Source of the DNA: Candidatus Elulimicrobium sp.
GTDB taxonomy: Bacteria > Patescibacteriota > Minisyncoccia > Moranbacterales > UBA9337
Assembly: GCA_020722485.1 (NCBI GenBank)
Contig: DYKS01000002.1
Location: forward strand, 1 to 41,128
Length of the DNA: 41,128 bases
Reading direction: 5' to 3'
Shown: in pieces, positions 7,847 to 16,666 of the stretch
Layout of the letters: every line of letters starts with the position of its first letter
Position numbering within the stretch: position 1 is the stretch's first letter
Translations under genes and position numbers: made by a program
Notes under the pieces: generated by a model
Databases searched by the model: none
Told to the model about the DNA's origin: nothing
The model's input: the letters and a program-made list of their open reading frames with translations, nothing else

Positions 7847-10612
7847 ATGAAAGAATTGCCTAAAATTTACGAGCCGCAAAAACACGAAGACGAAATTTAC
7901 CAAAATTGGGAAAAATCGGGCTTTTTTAATCCCGATAATTTAAAAGGGGAACCTTATTCCATTATGATGCCTCCACCCAATGTGACGGGAGTTTTACATT
8001 TGGGGCACGCGATGGAAAATTCTTTGATGGATATTATGGCGCGCTACCAACGAATGCAAGGCAGAAAAGTTTTACTTCTTCCCGGAACCGACCACGCGGC
8101 GGTAGCCACGCAAGCCAAAGTAGAAAAACTGCTAATGGAAAAAGAGGGCTATCGCAATCCACGTCAAGAATTAGGACGGGAAAAATTATTGGAAAAAATC
8201 AAAGACTTTGCCGAAAATTCCAAATCCACTATTTTGAATCAAATAAAAAAAATGGGAACTAGCTGTGATTGGTCGCGACTAGCTTACACTTTTGACGAAA
8301 CAAGAAGTAAAGCGGTAAATAAAGTTTTTGAAAAAATGTACACGGACGGTTTAATTTATCGCGGCTATCGCGTGGTTAACTGGTCAATTAAAGGACAATC
8401 TACCGTTTCCGACGATGAGTTGGTCTATATTGAAAGACCGGGAAAATTGTATACTTTTAAATATTCAAAAGATTTTCCCTTTGCCATTGCTACCACCCGC
8501 CCGGAAACAAAATTCGGAGACACTGCTGTTGCGGTTCATCCGCGAGATAAAAGATACCAAAAATACATCGGAAAAATTTTTGAGATTAAAAATTTTGGCG
8601 AAGAAAAAGGAACGGAACTTAAAATAAAAATCATCGCCGATGAAGCGGTTGATCCCCAATTTGGCACCGGCGCTGTTGGCGTAACTCCCGCTCATTCTTT
8701 CACCGATTTTGAAATGTATGAAAAACAAAAAGCCGCCAATAATCCTATTGAAATAATTCCGGTTATCGGTCCGGATGGAAAAATGAACGAAAAAGCGAAA
8801 TCGTTTCAGGGAATTTCCGTTCAAGAAGCGCGAGAAAAACTAATTCAATGGCTGAAAGAAAAAAAATTGCTAGAAAAAGAAGAGGACTTACTTCAGAATG
8901 TCGCCACTTCCGATCGCTTCGGCGACGTCGTAGAAATTTTGCCAATGACACAATGGTTTGTGGCGGTTAATAAGGAAATTCCCGGCCGGGGAAAAACTTT
9001 GAAACAATTAATGCGCGAAGCGATAGCCGGCGGATTAAATGGAAACCCGGCGCAAAAAATCACCGTCACTCCGGCGCGTTTTGAAAAAATATATTTTAAT
9101 TGGATTGATAATCTGCGCGACTGGTGTATCAGCCGACAAATTTGGTGGGGACATCGAATTCCTGTTTATTATTGCGAACGAGGAATTTCCAATATTCAAT
9201 CTTCCATTTCACCAAAAGAAGAAAAGTGTTCCAAACCGATAGTTTCTTCTAAAATTATCAATAAATGCCCGCATTGCGGAGGAAAAATAATTCAAGATCC
9301 CGATACTCTGGACACCTGGTTTTCGTCGGGATTGTGGACTTTTTCTACTTTAGCCAACACGCCAGAGCAAATTAAATTAGAAAATGGAAAATTTATAATT
9401 GACAATAAAGACTTTGCTAATTTTTATCCCACTGATTGGATGCAAATGGGATCGGAATTGCTTTTTTTCTGGATGGCGCGAATGATTCTGATGAGCGCTT
9501 ACGTTTTAGATGAAATTCCTTTTCGAGATGTATATATTCATGGCATTCTTCGCAATGAAAAAGGACAAAAATTTTCCAAATCTCTTGGCAATAACATAGA
9601 CCCGCTAGATATTTCTCATCAATATGGAACGGATGCCTTGCGTCTAAGTCTCGTTTCCGGCATCGCTCCGGGACAAGACAGCCACTTCTACGAAGATAAA
9701 GTCAAAAACGCCGGAAATTTCGTCAATAAACTTTGGAATATTAGTCGCTATATAATTCAAAAAACGAAAGAGCAAAAAGAAATAGAAAAAATAAAAAAAG
9801 AAAATCTAAATTCATCCGACCGCTGGATTGCCAAAAAAATGAACACACTAATTGGGGAAGTTTCTACCAATATCGAAAAATTCAACTTTTCTTTGGCAAG
9901 TGAAAAAATTCAAACTTTTATCCGAAATGATTTTGCCGATTGGTATTTAGAAGCCAGTAAATTTGAAGAAAATAAAAATGAAAAATCTTTCTTGCTAAAA
10001 ACAATTCTGGAAGACGGATTAAAACTTCTGCATCCTTTTATCCCCTTTGTCACTGAATATATTTGGAAATTATTGGGAAAAGAAAAACTTCTGCTGATAG
10101 AAAAATGGCCGGACAAATCAATTTATAAGTCGCTGTCAAAAATAAATGACGCCGATGATTTTGAGCTTATAAAAGAAATTATCATAGCCATCAGAAACAT
10201 CCGCCAAGAAAATAAGATAGAACCCGGAAAAAAAATTAACGCGATCATTTATGGAGGAAATTTTACGAAATTTATTCAAGAGAATGAAACCTTAATTAAA
10301 AAATTAAGAACAGGCGTTGAAAATCTAAAACTTTCGAAAGAAGGAAAAGAAATCAAAAAGGCCGCGAAAAAAATTATCGCGGGCAAAATTCAAATTTATG
10401 TTCCGCTGGAAGAAATTATTGATATTGAAAAACAAAAGAAAAATACCCGCGCGGAAATTGAAAATCTGCAAAAATATATATCCAATCTTAAAATAAGATT
10501 AAAAAACAAAGATTTTCTAAAAAAAGCACCAACGGAAATTGTCCAAAAAGAAAAAGAAAATTTAATTCGCGCCCAAGAAAAGTTAAAGAAACTGGAAAAA
10601 TATTCAGTATAA
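7847..10612 (+). CDS. valS: Valyl-tRNA synthetase
   Basis: This class I synthetase charges tRNA-Val. The 921 residues show the Rossmann start with PPPNVTGVLHLGH (HIGH equivalent HLGH, 51-54), the CP1 editing domain (FAIATTRPETKFGDTAVAVHP and GTGAVGVTPAH), and the WCISRQIWWGHRIPVYYC zinc/tryptophan region. A CPHCGG knuckle, KFSKS (575-579; KMSKS equivalent) and the anticodon-binding helical domain follow. The last 60 residues form the lysine/glutamate-rich coiled-coil arm typical of ValRS. The ATG at 7847 is preferred over a TTG at 7826. A short insertion lies between PVYYCERG and the zinc knuckle. The start has no Shine-Dalgarno sequence. Confidence 0.97.
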   Translation: MKELPKIYEPQKHEDEIYQNWEKSGFFNPDNLKGEPYSIMMPPPNVTGVLHLGHAMENSLMDIMARYQRMQGRKVLLLPGTDHAAVATQAKVEKLLMEKEGYRNPRQELGREKLLEKIKDFAENSKSTILNQIKKMGTSCDWSRLAYTFDETRSKAVNKVFEKMYTDGLIYRGYRVVNWSIKGQSTVSDDELVYIERPGKLYTFKYSKDFPFAIATTRPETKFGDTAVAVHPRDKRYQKYIGKIFEIKNFGEEKGTELKIKIIADEAVDPQFGTGAVGVTPAHSFTDFEMYEKQKAANNPIEIIPVIGPDGKMNEKAKSFQGISVQEAREKLIQWLKEKKLLEKEEDLLQNVATSDRFGDVVEILPMTQWFVAVNKEIPGRGKTLKQLMREAIAGGLNGNPAQKITVTPARFEKIYFNWIDNLRDWCISRQIWWGHRIPVYYCERGISNIQSSISPKEEKCSKPIVSSKIINKCPHCGGKIIQDPDTLDTWFSSGLWTFSTLANTPEQIKLENGKFIIDNKDFANFYPTDWMQMGSELLFFWMARMILMSAYVLDEIPFRDVYIHGILRNEKGQKFSKSLGNNIDPLDISHQYGTDALRLSLVSGIAPGQDSHFYEDKVKNAGNFVNKLWNISRYIIQKTKEQKEIEKIKKENLNSSDRWIAKKMNTLIGEVSTNIEKFNFSLASEKIQTFIRNDFADWYLEASKFEENKNEKSFLLKTILEDGLKLLHPFIPFVTEYIWKLLGKEKLLLIEKWPDKSIYKSLSKINDADDFELIKEIIIAIRNIRQENKIEPGKKINAIIYGGNFTKFIQENETLIKKLRTGVENLKLSKEGKEIKKAAKKIIAGKIQIYVPLEEIIDIEKQKKNTRAEIENLQKYISNLKIRLKNKDFLKKAPTEIVQKEKENLIRAQEKLKKLEKYSV

Positions 10613-10734
10613 TAATTATAATTATTTATACTTTTTCGTTATTATTTATTATTTTTAACATAATTTGTTGTAAGAATTGCTAGACTTTCTTCATCTGTTA
10701 TTCCAGAATTTTTGAAACGTTAGCGGAGAAAATT

Positions 10735-10872
10735 ATTGTCATTTTAGAAAATTTCGAAACATTAACAGAACTGGATTCCCGCCCGCGCGGGAATGAGGAA
10801 TGATATGGAAAAAGCGGGAATGACAAATAGAAATAATTAGCCAAAAATATAAACAATGCGATAAAATCTAAC
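10735..10872 (+). repeat. Dispersed intergenic repeat, copy 2
   Basis: This occupies the gap between valS and the PrsW-like gene. It begins ATTGTCATTTTAGAAAATTT, carries ATTCCCGCCCGCGCGGGAAT (ATTCCC-N8-GGGAAT), has a partial internal duplication (GAATGA...GAATGA), then AATGACAAATAGAAATAATT and the conserved flank ending AAATCTAAC. It is homologous end to end to copy 1 read on the minus strand. The other parts of 10613-10911 are AT-rich with no gene. Confidence 0.82.
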
Positions 10873-10911
10873 ATCGCTAATTAAGTTAAAAAACATTTAA
10901 TAATAAAAAAA

Positions 10912-11502
10912 ATGAAAAACAAATCAAAATCATTTTTCTGGGGATTGGTAGCCGGAAGCGGAGCGCTAGTAACAGAAGTTTTTTTGTTGGTTATTTTTTC
11001 AATTTTTAATTTTCCAGAAGAAAAAATTTCCTTCTCTGTTTCTCAACCAAAAATTAACTGGCTTATTATCAGCGCTCTAATAGAAGAATTTTTCAAGCTT
11101 ATTATTATCTTTAAAGCCGCGCGCCTATTTTCGCGCGGAAAAGAATTAATTGCCAATTCTTTTTTGGTAGGCGTTGGCTTTGCCACACTGGAAATTATTT
11201 CTGTCGCCAAAAATTATTTTTCAGAAATAGCGGTCGCTCCGGAAGAAGTGGCGGGATTGTTTATCATTCATGGAGCTACCGCCATTTTAATGGGATGTTT
11301 TTTCCTTTGGAGCAAAGAAAAAGTAAAAGTAAAATATATTTTTCTTTCTTTTTTAACAGCGACTTATTTTCATTTGATTTATAATCTAACTGTTTGGGCG
11401 AAAGGCGAAATATTGGGTAATTTTCTTTTCTTTTTGTTTTTAGTATTTTTAACAATTATAAGCGTTGGAAATTTTCTTTTTACTCAAAAACTTGCATCCT
11501 AA
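10912..11502 (+). CDS. PrsW-like intramembrane glutamic protease
   Basis: This is a polytopic membrane protein, 196 residues with about six hydrophobic segments, bearing the conserved motifs of the PrsW/CPBP-like superfamily. It has EEFFK (E58, E59, K62), GVGFATLE (Glu94), a lone His120 in IIHGATA and HLIYN (His154, Asn158). In Bacillus PrsW performs site-1 cleavage of an anti-sigma factor, but the substrate here is unknown. No anti-sigma gene is adjacent; the nearest sigma-like sequence is the remnant at 6.3-6.5 kb. The hsp20 promoter starts inside its last codons. The ATG at 10912 follows an A-rich leader with no Shine-Dalgarno sequence. Confidence 0.78.
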   Translation: MKNKSKSFFWGLVAGSGALVTEVFLLVIFSIFNFPEEKISFSVSQPKINWLIISALIEEFFKLIIIFKAARLFSRGKELIANSFLVGVGFATLEIISVAKNYFSEIAVAPEEVAGLFIIHGATAILMGCFFLWSKEKVKVKYIFLSFLTATYFHLIYNLTVWAKGEILGNFLFFLFLVFLTIISVGNFLFTQKLAS

Positions 11503-11520
11503 AAAATTATACTTTATAAT
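11492..11520 (+). promoter_or_regulatory. Promoter for hsp20
   Basis: TTGCAT (11492-11497), a 17 bp spacer and a consensus TATAAT (11515-11520). Initiation near 11527 would leave a leader of about 108 nt before hsp20, unusually long for this window. Confidence 0.6.
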
Positions 11521-11575
11521 TAAACTTGTAAAACAATTAATTAAAAAATAATTCGTTTTATTATGTAATAAAAAA

Positions 11576-11617
11576 TTTTTTCGTTCGTCTTTTGTTTTCA
11601 AAAAGCAAACGGAAAAA
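11576..11617 (+). promoter_or_regulatory. Long AU-rich hairpin in the hsp20 leader
   Basis: TTTTTTCGTT (11576-11585) pairs with AACGGAAAAA (11608-11617) over 10 bp with one G-U. The enclosed segment forms a second stem, CTTTTG against CAAAAAG, around a TTTT loop. It ends 17 nt before the hsp20 ATG. A weak, A-U-rich stem in a heat-shock leader is what an RNA thermometer looks like, but no clear Shine-Dalgarno sequence is sequestered, so this is tentative. Confidence 0.35.
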
Positions 11618-11634
11618 TCCATAAAAACAAAAAT

Positions 11635-12159
11635 ATGACAAAACAAAAAAGATCATTTTTTGAACGTTTAACTGGATCACGTCAAATAGAAAATGATGAA
11701 GAAGATAAAGTTCTTAATGTTTCATCTGAAGATGATCAAGAAGAAACAATTATCAATGCTCCTTCCGATTTCACTATGCCGGAAGAAAGTAAAATAGACG
11801 AACACCCAATGAAACAAAACGATGACGATGACGGCCAACTCACTATTGATGTTTATCAAACTGAAAACGATATCATCATTAAATCCACCATTGCCGGGGT
11901 AAAGCCGGAAGACTTGGATGTTTCTATTAATAACGATATGATTACTATTCGCGGCGAAAGAAAAATGGATGAAGAAGTCTCACAAGAAAATTATTACTAT
12001 CAAGAATGTTACTGGGGTTCTTTCTCTCGCTCGGTTATTATTCCAGTAGATGTTTTAACGGATAAAGCGGAAGCTTCTTTAAAAAATGGAATTCTCACTA
12101 TCCGCCTTCCTAAGGCCGTCAAAGATAAAGTCAAAAAAATTCAAGTGCGCGGATTTTAG
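11635..12159 (+). CDS. Small heat shock protein, Hsp20/alpha-crystallin family
   Basis: This is an ATP-independent holdase that binds unfolding proteins and forms oligomers. The 174 residues consist of an acidic, low-complexity N-terminal arm (about 1-65, rich in D and E) and an alpha-crystallin domain (about 66-165: QLTIDVYQTENDIIIKSTIAGVKPEDLDVSI-type opening). The signature A-x-L-K-N-G-I-L-T-I-x-L-P-K follows, then a C-terminal I-Q-V anchoring motif. The start ATG at 11635 lies behind the hairpin described separately. A 16 bp inverted repeat sits directly downstream and reaches into vanW. Confidence 0.94.
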   Translation: MTKQKRSFFERLTGSRQIENDEEDKVLNVSSEDDQEETIINAPSDFTMPEESKIDEHPMKQNDDDDGQLTIDVYQTENDIIIKSTIAGVKPEDLDVSINNDMITIRGERKMDEEVSQENYYYQECYWGSFSRSVIIPVDVLTDKAEASLKNGILTIRLPKAVKDKVKKIQVRGF

Positions 12160-12180
12160 TTTTGCTTGTTTATTATTTGT

Positions 12181-12262
12181 AAAAAACCGCTTTTTTCGTT
12201 ATCATCAAATTACCAAACTAGATAATAAATATGAAAAATAACGATAAAAAAAGCGGTTTTTT
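12181..12262. repeat. Perfect 16 bp inverted repeat enclosing the vanW start codon
   Basis: AAAAAACCGCTTTTTT (12181-12196) and AAAAAAGCGGTTTTTT (12247-12262) are exact reverse complements separated by 50 bases. The spacer contains the end of the hsp20-vanW gap and the vanW ATG (12231), and the right arm encodes vanW residues 6-11. In RNA this would form a 16 bp stem with the start codon in the loop. Confidence 0.75.
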
Positions 12263-13526
12263 CTTCTGGTTTATTTTTATTCTATTTTTAACAGCAAGAG
12301 CTGATTTTGTTTTTGCGTCTGAAACAGAAACAAAAAATGAAAATACTTTAATTTTTAAAATCAATGAAACACGCCAAATTATTTCCCAAAAAGACTTTGC
12401 TTCTTTATTGGAAATAAATACTGAATTAAAATTTGAACAATCAGAATACGCGCGCGCGGAAAATATTTATTTTTGCCCAACCGATTATTTTACCTGCGCT
12501 CTTTATCTAACCGAAAGAAAAAAATACCATATCCGAAAAACATCTTCTTTAACCGTTAATGAAGAAAAAACGAAAAAATTTTTAGAAACAGTGGCTGCTC
12601 AAACTGATAAAGAACCGACGGACGCCAAATTCAAAATAGAAGAAGGAAAAATCATCAATTTTGCGATGGAACAAAACGGAATCAAATTAGATATCGCGGA
12701 AAGTTTAGAAAAAATTAAAAAAGCGATCGCTGATAATAATTTTTTTTCCAAAAAAGAAATTGAGTTAGTATGGAAGATCATCGAACCGAAAGTCAAGTCC
12801 GAAGACATTAACAAATTAGAAATCAATACTATTTTAGGAGAAGGAATATCCAATTTTCGCGGCTCGCCCCAAAACCGAATTCATAACATCAAAACCGCCA
12901 GCCAAGTTTTCAACGGAATTCTTATCAAACCAGAAGAAGAATTTTCTTTTATAAAAACACTGGGACCAGTAGATGAAGAACACGGCTACCTTCCGGAACT
13001 GGTGATTAAAAATAACGAAACCGTTCCGGAATTTGGCGGTGGCATTTGCCAAGTTTCCACTAGCGCCTTTCGCGCCGCTATTTACAGCGGCTTGAAAATA
13101 ACCGAACGACACAGTCACGCTTATCCGGTCCCATATTATAATCCTCAAGGAATAGACGCCACTGTCTATATCCCTCGCCCTGATTTGAAATTTATAAATA
13201 ACACACCGGGATATATTTTAATTCAAACAGAAATCAAAGGAACAAAGCTCATTTTTCGTTTTTATGGAACCAGTGATAACAGAAAAATTGAAGTGGATGG
13301 ACCTTTCGTCACTGAAAAAGGAACTGACGGATCAATGAAAACTTATTTCATTCAAAAAGTTTACGATTCAAATCAAAATCTAATTATCGAAGAAAATTTT
13401 AAAAGTTATTATGAATCTCCTAATAAATATCCTCACCCAGGACAAGAGCCGATTTTAACCAAAAAACCTAAAGATTGGTCTAAAAAACAATGGAAAGAAT
13501 ACCAGAAAACACATAATTTGAATTGA
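12231..13526 (+). CDS. VanW family protein with peptidoglycan-binding-like domain
   Basis: This is an exported or membrane-anchored envelope protein of 431 residues. A lysine-rich start is followed by a hydrophobic segment (about 9-29) that forms a signal peptide or anchor. Residues about 105-185 resemble the putative peptidoglycan-binding domain found upstream of VanW domains. The VanW domain (about 198-345) is well conserved: GISNFRGSPQNRIHNI, then PEEEFSF, GGGICQVST (269-277), ERHSHAY (292-298) and YYNPQGIDATVY (302-313). The biochemical function of VanW is not established; the family is linked to cell-wall metabolism and glycopeptide resistance clusters. No van genes are nearby, so a resistance role should not be assumed. 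The stop codon is TGA. Confidence 0.92.
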   Translation: MKNNDKKSGFFFWFIFILFLTARADFVFASETETKNENTLIFKINETRQIISQKDFASLLEINTELKFEQSEYARAENIYFCPTDYFTCALYLTERKKYHIRKTSSLTVNEEKTKKFLETVAAQTDKEPTDAKFKIEEGKIINFAMEQNGIKLDIAESLEKIKKAIADNNFFSKKEIELVWKIIEPKVKSEDINKLEINTILGEGISNFRGSPQNRIHNIKTASQVFNGILIKPEEEFSFIKTLGPVDEEHGYLPELVIKNNETVPEFGGGICQVSTSAFRAAIYSGLKITERHSHAYPVPYYNPQGIDATVYIPRPDLKFINNTPGYILIQTEIKGTKLIFRFYGTSDNRKIEVDGPFVTEKGTDGSMKTYFIQKVYDSNQNLIIEENFKSYYESPNKYPHPGQEPILTKKPKDWSKKQWKEYQKTHNLN

Positions 13527-13585
13527 CGATAACAATTTTTTTTGTTAACCTTTGACTTATGCTTTTGTTTTATTGACTTTTTTAC

Positions 13586-13661
13586 GCGCCCATAGCTCAG
13601 TTGGTAGAGCAGATCCCTCTTAAGGATATGGTCGGGGGTTCGAATCCCTCTGGGCGCACCA
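13586..13661 (+). tRNA. tRNA-Lys (CUU)
   Basis: A 76-base cloverleaf. The acceptor GCGCCCA pairs with TGGGCGC. The D arm is GCTC-AGTTGGTA-GAGC. The anticodon loop CTCTTAA gives CTT. The T arm is GGGGG-TTCGAAT-CCCTC. The discriminator is A with an encoded CCA. The anticodon stem has a mismatch at its outer pair (G27-A43). Confidence 0.94.
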
Positions 13662-13664
13662 GTT

Positions 13665-13736
13665 GCCCCCGTAGTTCAATGGATAGAACACCAGCCTTCT
13701 AAGCTGGATATCTAGGTTCGATTCCTAGCGGGGGCA
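13665..13736 (+). tRNA. tRNA-Arg (UCU)
   Basis: It starts three bases after tRNA-Lys, so the two are almost certainly co-transcribed. The acceptor GCCCCCG pairs with CGGGGGC. The anticodon arm CCAGC-CTTCTAA-GCTGG presents TCT, and the T arm is CTAGG-TTCGATT-CCTAG. After the discriminator A the genome reads CTA, so CCA is not encoded. The 200 bp between this gene and 13940 shows no gene. Confidence 0.94.
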
Positions 13737-13939
13737 CTAAGAATTTTACTTTTTAATCTTTTTGAAATTATTTAGCAAACGCATCTATACGTCACCCATT
13801 AACAACTTTACAACTTGTCGCGTAAACGCAAATACTAAAAAAATCAAAATTCCTTAAAGTTTTTATACAATAAAAAATTATTTCGCTTTTTTGTTTTTGG
13901 CTTTCTTTTATCGTTAATTTAAAAAACCAAAAAATATTA

Positions 13940-14278
13940 TTATCTCCACGCTTTCTGAAGCGCAAAAACCAAAGCCGAAACCAAAAGACTAAACAACATC
14001 GCCCACCAAAAACCAGTTACTACAAAACCAATTACTAAATAATCTACCAACTTTACCAACAATGCGTTTAAAATCAAAGTAAAAAATCCCAATGTCATTA
14101 TATTGAGCGGCAAAGTAAGTATCAATAAAATCGGCTTTAAAAAAGTATTAACCACACCTAAAATCATTGCCACTATGAAAGCAATCCAAAAACTAGATAC
14201 ATATACTCCCGGCAAAATATACGCGCTCACAAAAACCGCCAAAGTTATAACTACCCAATTAAAAATATGTTTGCTCAT
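13940..14278 (-). CDS. Small four-helix membrane protein, PF04020 (phage-holin-4 superfamily name)
   Basis: This is a 112-residue membrane protein with about four transmembrane helices. It matches the PF04020 pattern: an N-terminal helix followed by LPGVYV, NTFLKPILLILTLPLNIMTLG across the second and third helices, FFTLILNALLV, and a final helix after a GFVVTGFWWAML segment. The family is widespread in bacteria and of unknown function; the holin label in databases is by distant similarity and no phage genes are nearby. It is divergent from the GH1 operon across a 154 bp gap with a TATAAT on the minus strand at 14315-14320. Confidence 0.85.
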   Translation of the reverse strand: MSKHIFNWVVITLAVFVSAYILPGVYVSSFWIAFIVAMILGVVNTFLKPILLILTLPLNIMTLGFFTLILNALLVKLVDYLVIGFVVTGFWWAMLFSLLVSALVFALQKAWR

Positions 14279-14370
14279 ATCTTTTGAAATTAAAAAAACA
14301 AATTAATTTAGTTTATTATAACATAAAAATAAAATTAATCATTTCAAAATCCAAATAAATAAAATTAATG

Positions 14371-14379
14371 TGATATAAT
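14371..14379 (+). promoter_or_regulatory. Extended -10 promoter for the GH1 operon
   Basis: TGATATAAT is a TG-N-TATAAT extended -10 element. No good -35 is seen, which is usual for this promoter type. It lies 53 bp before the GH1 start codon. Confidence 0.5.
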
Positions 14380-14432
14380 TAAAAACAAAAAACAAATAAA
14401 AAAATTTAAAAATTTCAAAGTAGCTAAAAACT

Positions 14433-15695
14433 ATGTCACAAATAAAACTAAAATTTCCAGAAAATTTTCTTTGGGGTGCGGCCACCAGCGCTTATCAAGT
14501 GGAAGGCGGAAATAAAAATAATTGGAGCGAATGGGAAAAAGCCAACGCTAAACGGCTGACTAGCGAGACGAAAAAGAAATGGCAAAAATGGCAACAAGAA
14601 AAATTCCCGGAAATGTTTGAAGAAAAAAATTATATTTCCGGACGCGCTTGCGATCACTATAATCGCTATGAAGAAGATTTTGATATCGCGAAACAACTGG
14701 GACACAACGCTCACCGTTTTTCCATTGAATGGAGCAGAATTGAACCAGAAGAAGGAAAATTTGATGAAAAAGAAATTGAGCATTATCGGAAAGTTTTGAA
14801 AGCGCTTCGCGCGCGTAAAATAGAACCTTTCGTAACATTGTGGCATTGGACCAATCCCCTTTGGTTAAAAAACGGAGAATTGAACAAAAAATTTCCAAAA
14901 TATTTTTCTCGTTATGTAAAATTTGTGATAGAAAAATTAGGAGATTTGAATAATTTTTGGATAACTTTAAACGAACCCACTTCTGTAATTTTCTCTTCTT
15001 ACATACAAGGAGCTTGGCCACCACAAAAAAGAAATCCTTTTAAAGCGCTATGTGTTTATAAAAATTTAGCCGCGGCTCATAATCTAACTTACTCAGAAAT
15101 TCATAGAATTGCCCCCCAAGCGAAAGTGGGATTTTCCAATATTATGATTTATATTGAACCGACTCATAAATGGCACTTATTGGAAAAACTAATTGTCAAA
15201 ATCTCCGATTATTTCAGTAACAGAAAATTTTTAAAAATGACTAATGGCAATAATGATTTTTTAGCTATTCAATATTATTTTCACAAAAAAATTTCTTTTT
15301 TCGGAATGAACGCAGAAAAAAACAAAAATGTTTCCGATTTAGACTGGGATATTTCTCCGGAAGGAATTTATCCTCTTTTAAAAAGTTTAAAAAAATATAA
15401 TTTGCCAATTTACATTACAGAAAATGGCTTGGCAGATAAAGAGGATAAATTAAGAAGTGCTTTTATTAAAGAACATTTAAAATGGATTCACCGAGCTATT
15501 GCGGAAAAAGTGGATGTCCGCGGTTATTTTTACTGGTCGCTTTTAGATAATTTTGAATGGGATAAAGGTTTTTGGCCTAGATTCGGATTGGTAGAAATAA
15601 ATTACGAAACGCTGGAACGAAAAATTCGCCCGAGCGCGTGGGAATACAAGAAAATTATTGAAGCCAACGGAATTATTGATGAAAGCAAAAGTTAA
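14433..15695 (+). CDS. Glycoside hydrolase family 1 (beta-glucosidase-like)
   Basis: This is a retaining beta-glycosidase, cytosolic (no signal peptide), 420 residues of TIM-barrel fold. It begins with the GH1 signature FPENFLWGAATSAYQVEG and has RFSIEWSRIEPEEG. The acid/base is in TLNEP (Glu181) and the nucleophile in ITENG (Glu330), followed by DNFEW and RFGLV of the substrate pocket. It hydrolyses beta-linked glucosides, galactosides or related disaccharides; specificity cannot be told from sequence. It is first in a three-gene operon with an EamA transporter (24 bp gap) and a membrane-anchored glycosidase. Confidence 0.93.
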   Translation: MSQIKLKFPENFLWGAATSAYQVEGGNKNNWSEWEKANAKRLTSETKKKWQKWQQEKFPEMFEEKNYISGRACDHYNRYEEDFDIAKQLGHNAHRFSIEWSRIEPEEGKFDEKEIEHYRKVLKALRARKIEPFVTLWHWTNPLWLKNGELNKKFPKYFSRYVKFVIEKLGDLNNFWITLNEPTSVIFSSYIQGAWPPQKRNPFKALCVYKNLAAAHNLTYSEIHRIAPQAKVGFSNIMIYIEPTHKWHLLEKLIVKISDYFSNRKFLKMTNGNNDFLAIQYYFHKKISFFGMNAEKNKNVSDLDWDISPEGIYPLLKSLKKYNLPIYITENGLADKEDKLRSAFIKEHLKWIHRAIAEKVDVRGYFYWSLLDNFEWDKGFWPRFGLVEINYETLERKIRPSAWEYKKIIEANGIIDESKS

Positions 15696-15719
15696 AATTT
15701 TAAAAAATTAAAAAGTAAA

Positions 15720-16640
15720 ATGTCAAATTGGATTTTAATCGCTATTGTTGGTTATTTTTTTCTCTCTCTGGAAGCTGTCTTAAGTAAATTTTTGATAACT
15801 GGCAAAATCAAAAGCTGGAAAACTTATTCTTTTTATGTAGGAATTTTTTCTTCCTTTGCCTTGGTTTTAATCCCTTGGCGCACTACTTGGACAAATTCTT
15901 CTTTTATGGGAATTTCTTTAATAGCGGGCGCGCTTCAATTCATCTCACTGGCTTTTCTTTTCAAAGCGCTGGAAACTTCAGCCGCTTCCCGTGTTTATCT
16001 TCTTTATGGCGCCGCCAGTACTATCACCACTTTCGTTTTAGCTAATTTTTTAGTAAAAGAAAATCTTACTTTTGCCGATCTTTTTGGAATTTCTTTGCTC
16101 ATAATCGGCGGATTTTTCATTTCCTTTAAGTTTTACAAAATGAAATTTTTTCACAATTACCGCGCCACCCTTTGGGCGGGATTTTTGGCAGGATTTTCCT
16201 TAGTTTTTCTTAAATACATTTATGAACACCACAATTTTATTAACGGCTATATCTGTAGTCGCATTGGCTTGGCTGGAATGGCGTTCAGCTTTCTGCTCCA
16301 TCCGAAATTTCGTCGCGCCGCTTTGGGAAAAATCATCATCGCAAAAAAATACCAAAAACAAAGAAAAGAAAAATTTTTTCACCTGTTATGGACTATTTTC
16401 GCCAAAAGCATAGCGGGAATCGGAACTATTCTTACCGGTTACGCGGTTTCCTTAGGTAGTGTCACTATAGTCAATGCTCTTTCTTCCGCTCAATATCTTT
16501 TCACTTTTATTCTGATCACTTTATTGGCGTTTCATTTTAAAAAATTCTTCCAAGAAGAAATCACCTTTTCTAATCTTCTGACTAAATCGATCGGTGCCTT
16601 ACTGATAATCGGCGGAATAATTTTCATCAGTTTCAGATAA
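15720..16640 (+). CDS. EamA/DMT-family transporter
   Basis: This is an inner-membrane protein of 306 residues with about ten hydrophobic segments arranged as two EamA-like repeats (roughly 1-140 and 150-306). A basic loop (KKYQKQRKEKF) lies between them on the presumed cytoplasmic side. Landmarks are LYGAASTITTFVLANFLVKE at the end of the first repeat and SIGALLIIGGIIFISF at the end of the second. Members export or import small metabolites, often amino acids or sugars, by antiport. Its position between two glycosidase genes suggests a sugar or glycoside, but this is only inference. Confidence 0.85.
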   Translation: MSNWILIAIVGYFFLSLEAVLSKFLITGKIKSWKTYSFYVGIFSSFALVLIPWRTTWTNSSFMGISLIAGALQFISLAFLFKALETSAASRVYLLYGAASTITTFVLANFLVKENLTFADLFGISLLIIGGFFISFKFYKMKFFHNYRATLWAGFLAGFSLVFLKYIYEHHNFINGYICSRIGLAGMAFSFLLHPKFRRAALGKIIIAKKYQKQRKEKFFHLLWTIFAKSIAGIGTILTGYAVSLGSVTIVNALSSAQYLFTFILITLLAFHFKKFFQEEITFSNLLTKSIGALLIIGGIIFISFR

Positions 16641-16666
16641 TAATAAACGGTTAAAATAACAAAAAA

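Noticed and set aside
12231..13526. VanW as evidence of glycopeptide resistance
   Set aside because: No vanA/B/H/X/Y or two-component regulator is nearby; VanW domains are common in CPR genomes without resistance.
13523..13585. A promoter for tRNA-Lys/tRNA-Arg
   Set aside because: TTGACG and TTGACT hexamers are present but none has a -10 box at a workable distance, so I do not list one.
13940..14278. Holin-like membrane protein as a sign of prophage
   Set aside because: PF04020 carries a holin-superfamily name but is common in bacterial chromosomes, and there are no phage structural, replication or integrase genes nearby.
14448..15024. Long open frames antisense to the GH1 gene
   Set aside because: They lack recognisable protein patterns, and the plus-strand GH1 motifs fully explain the region; they are frame shadows in AT-rich coding DNA.
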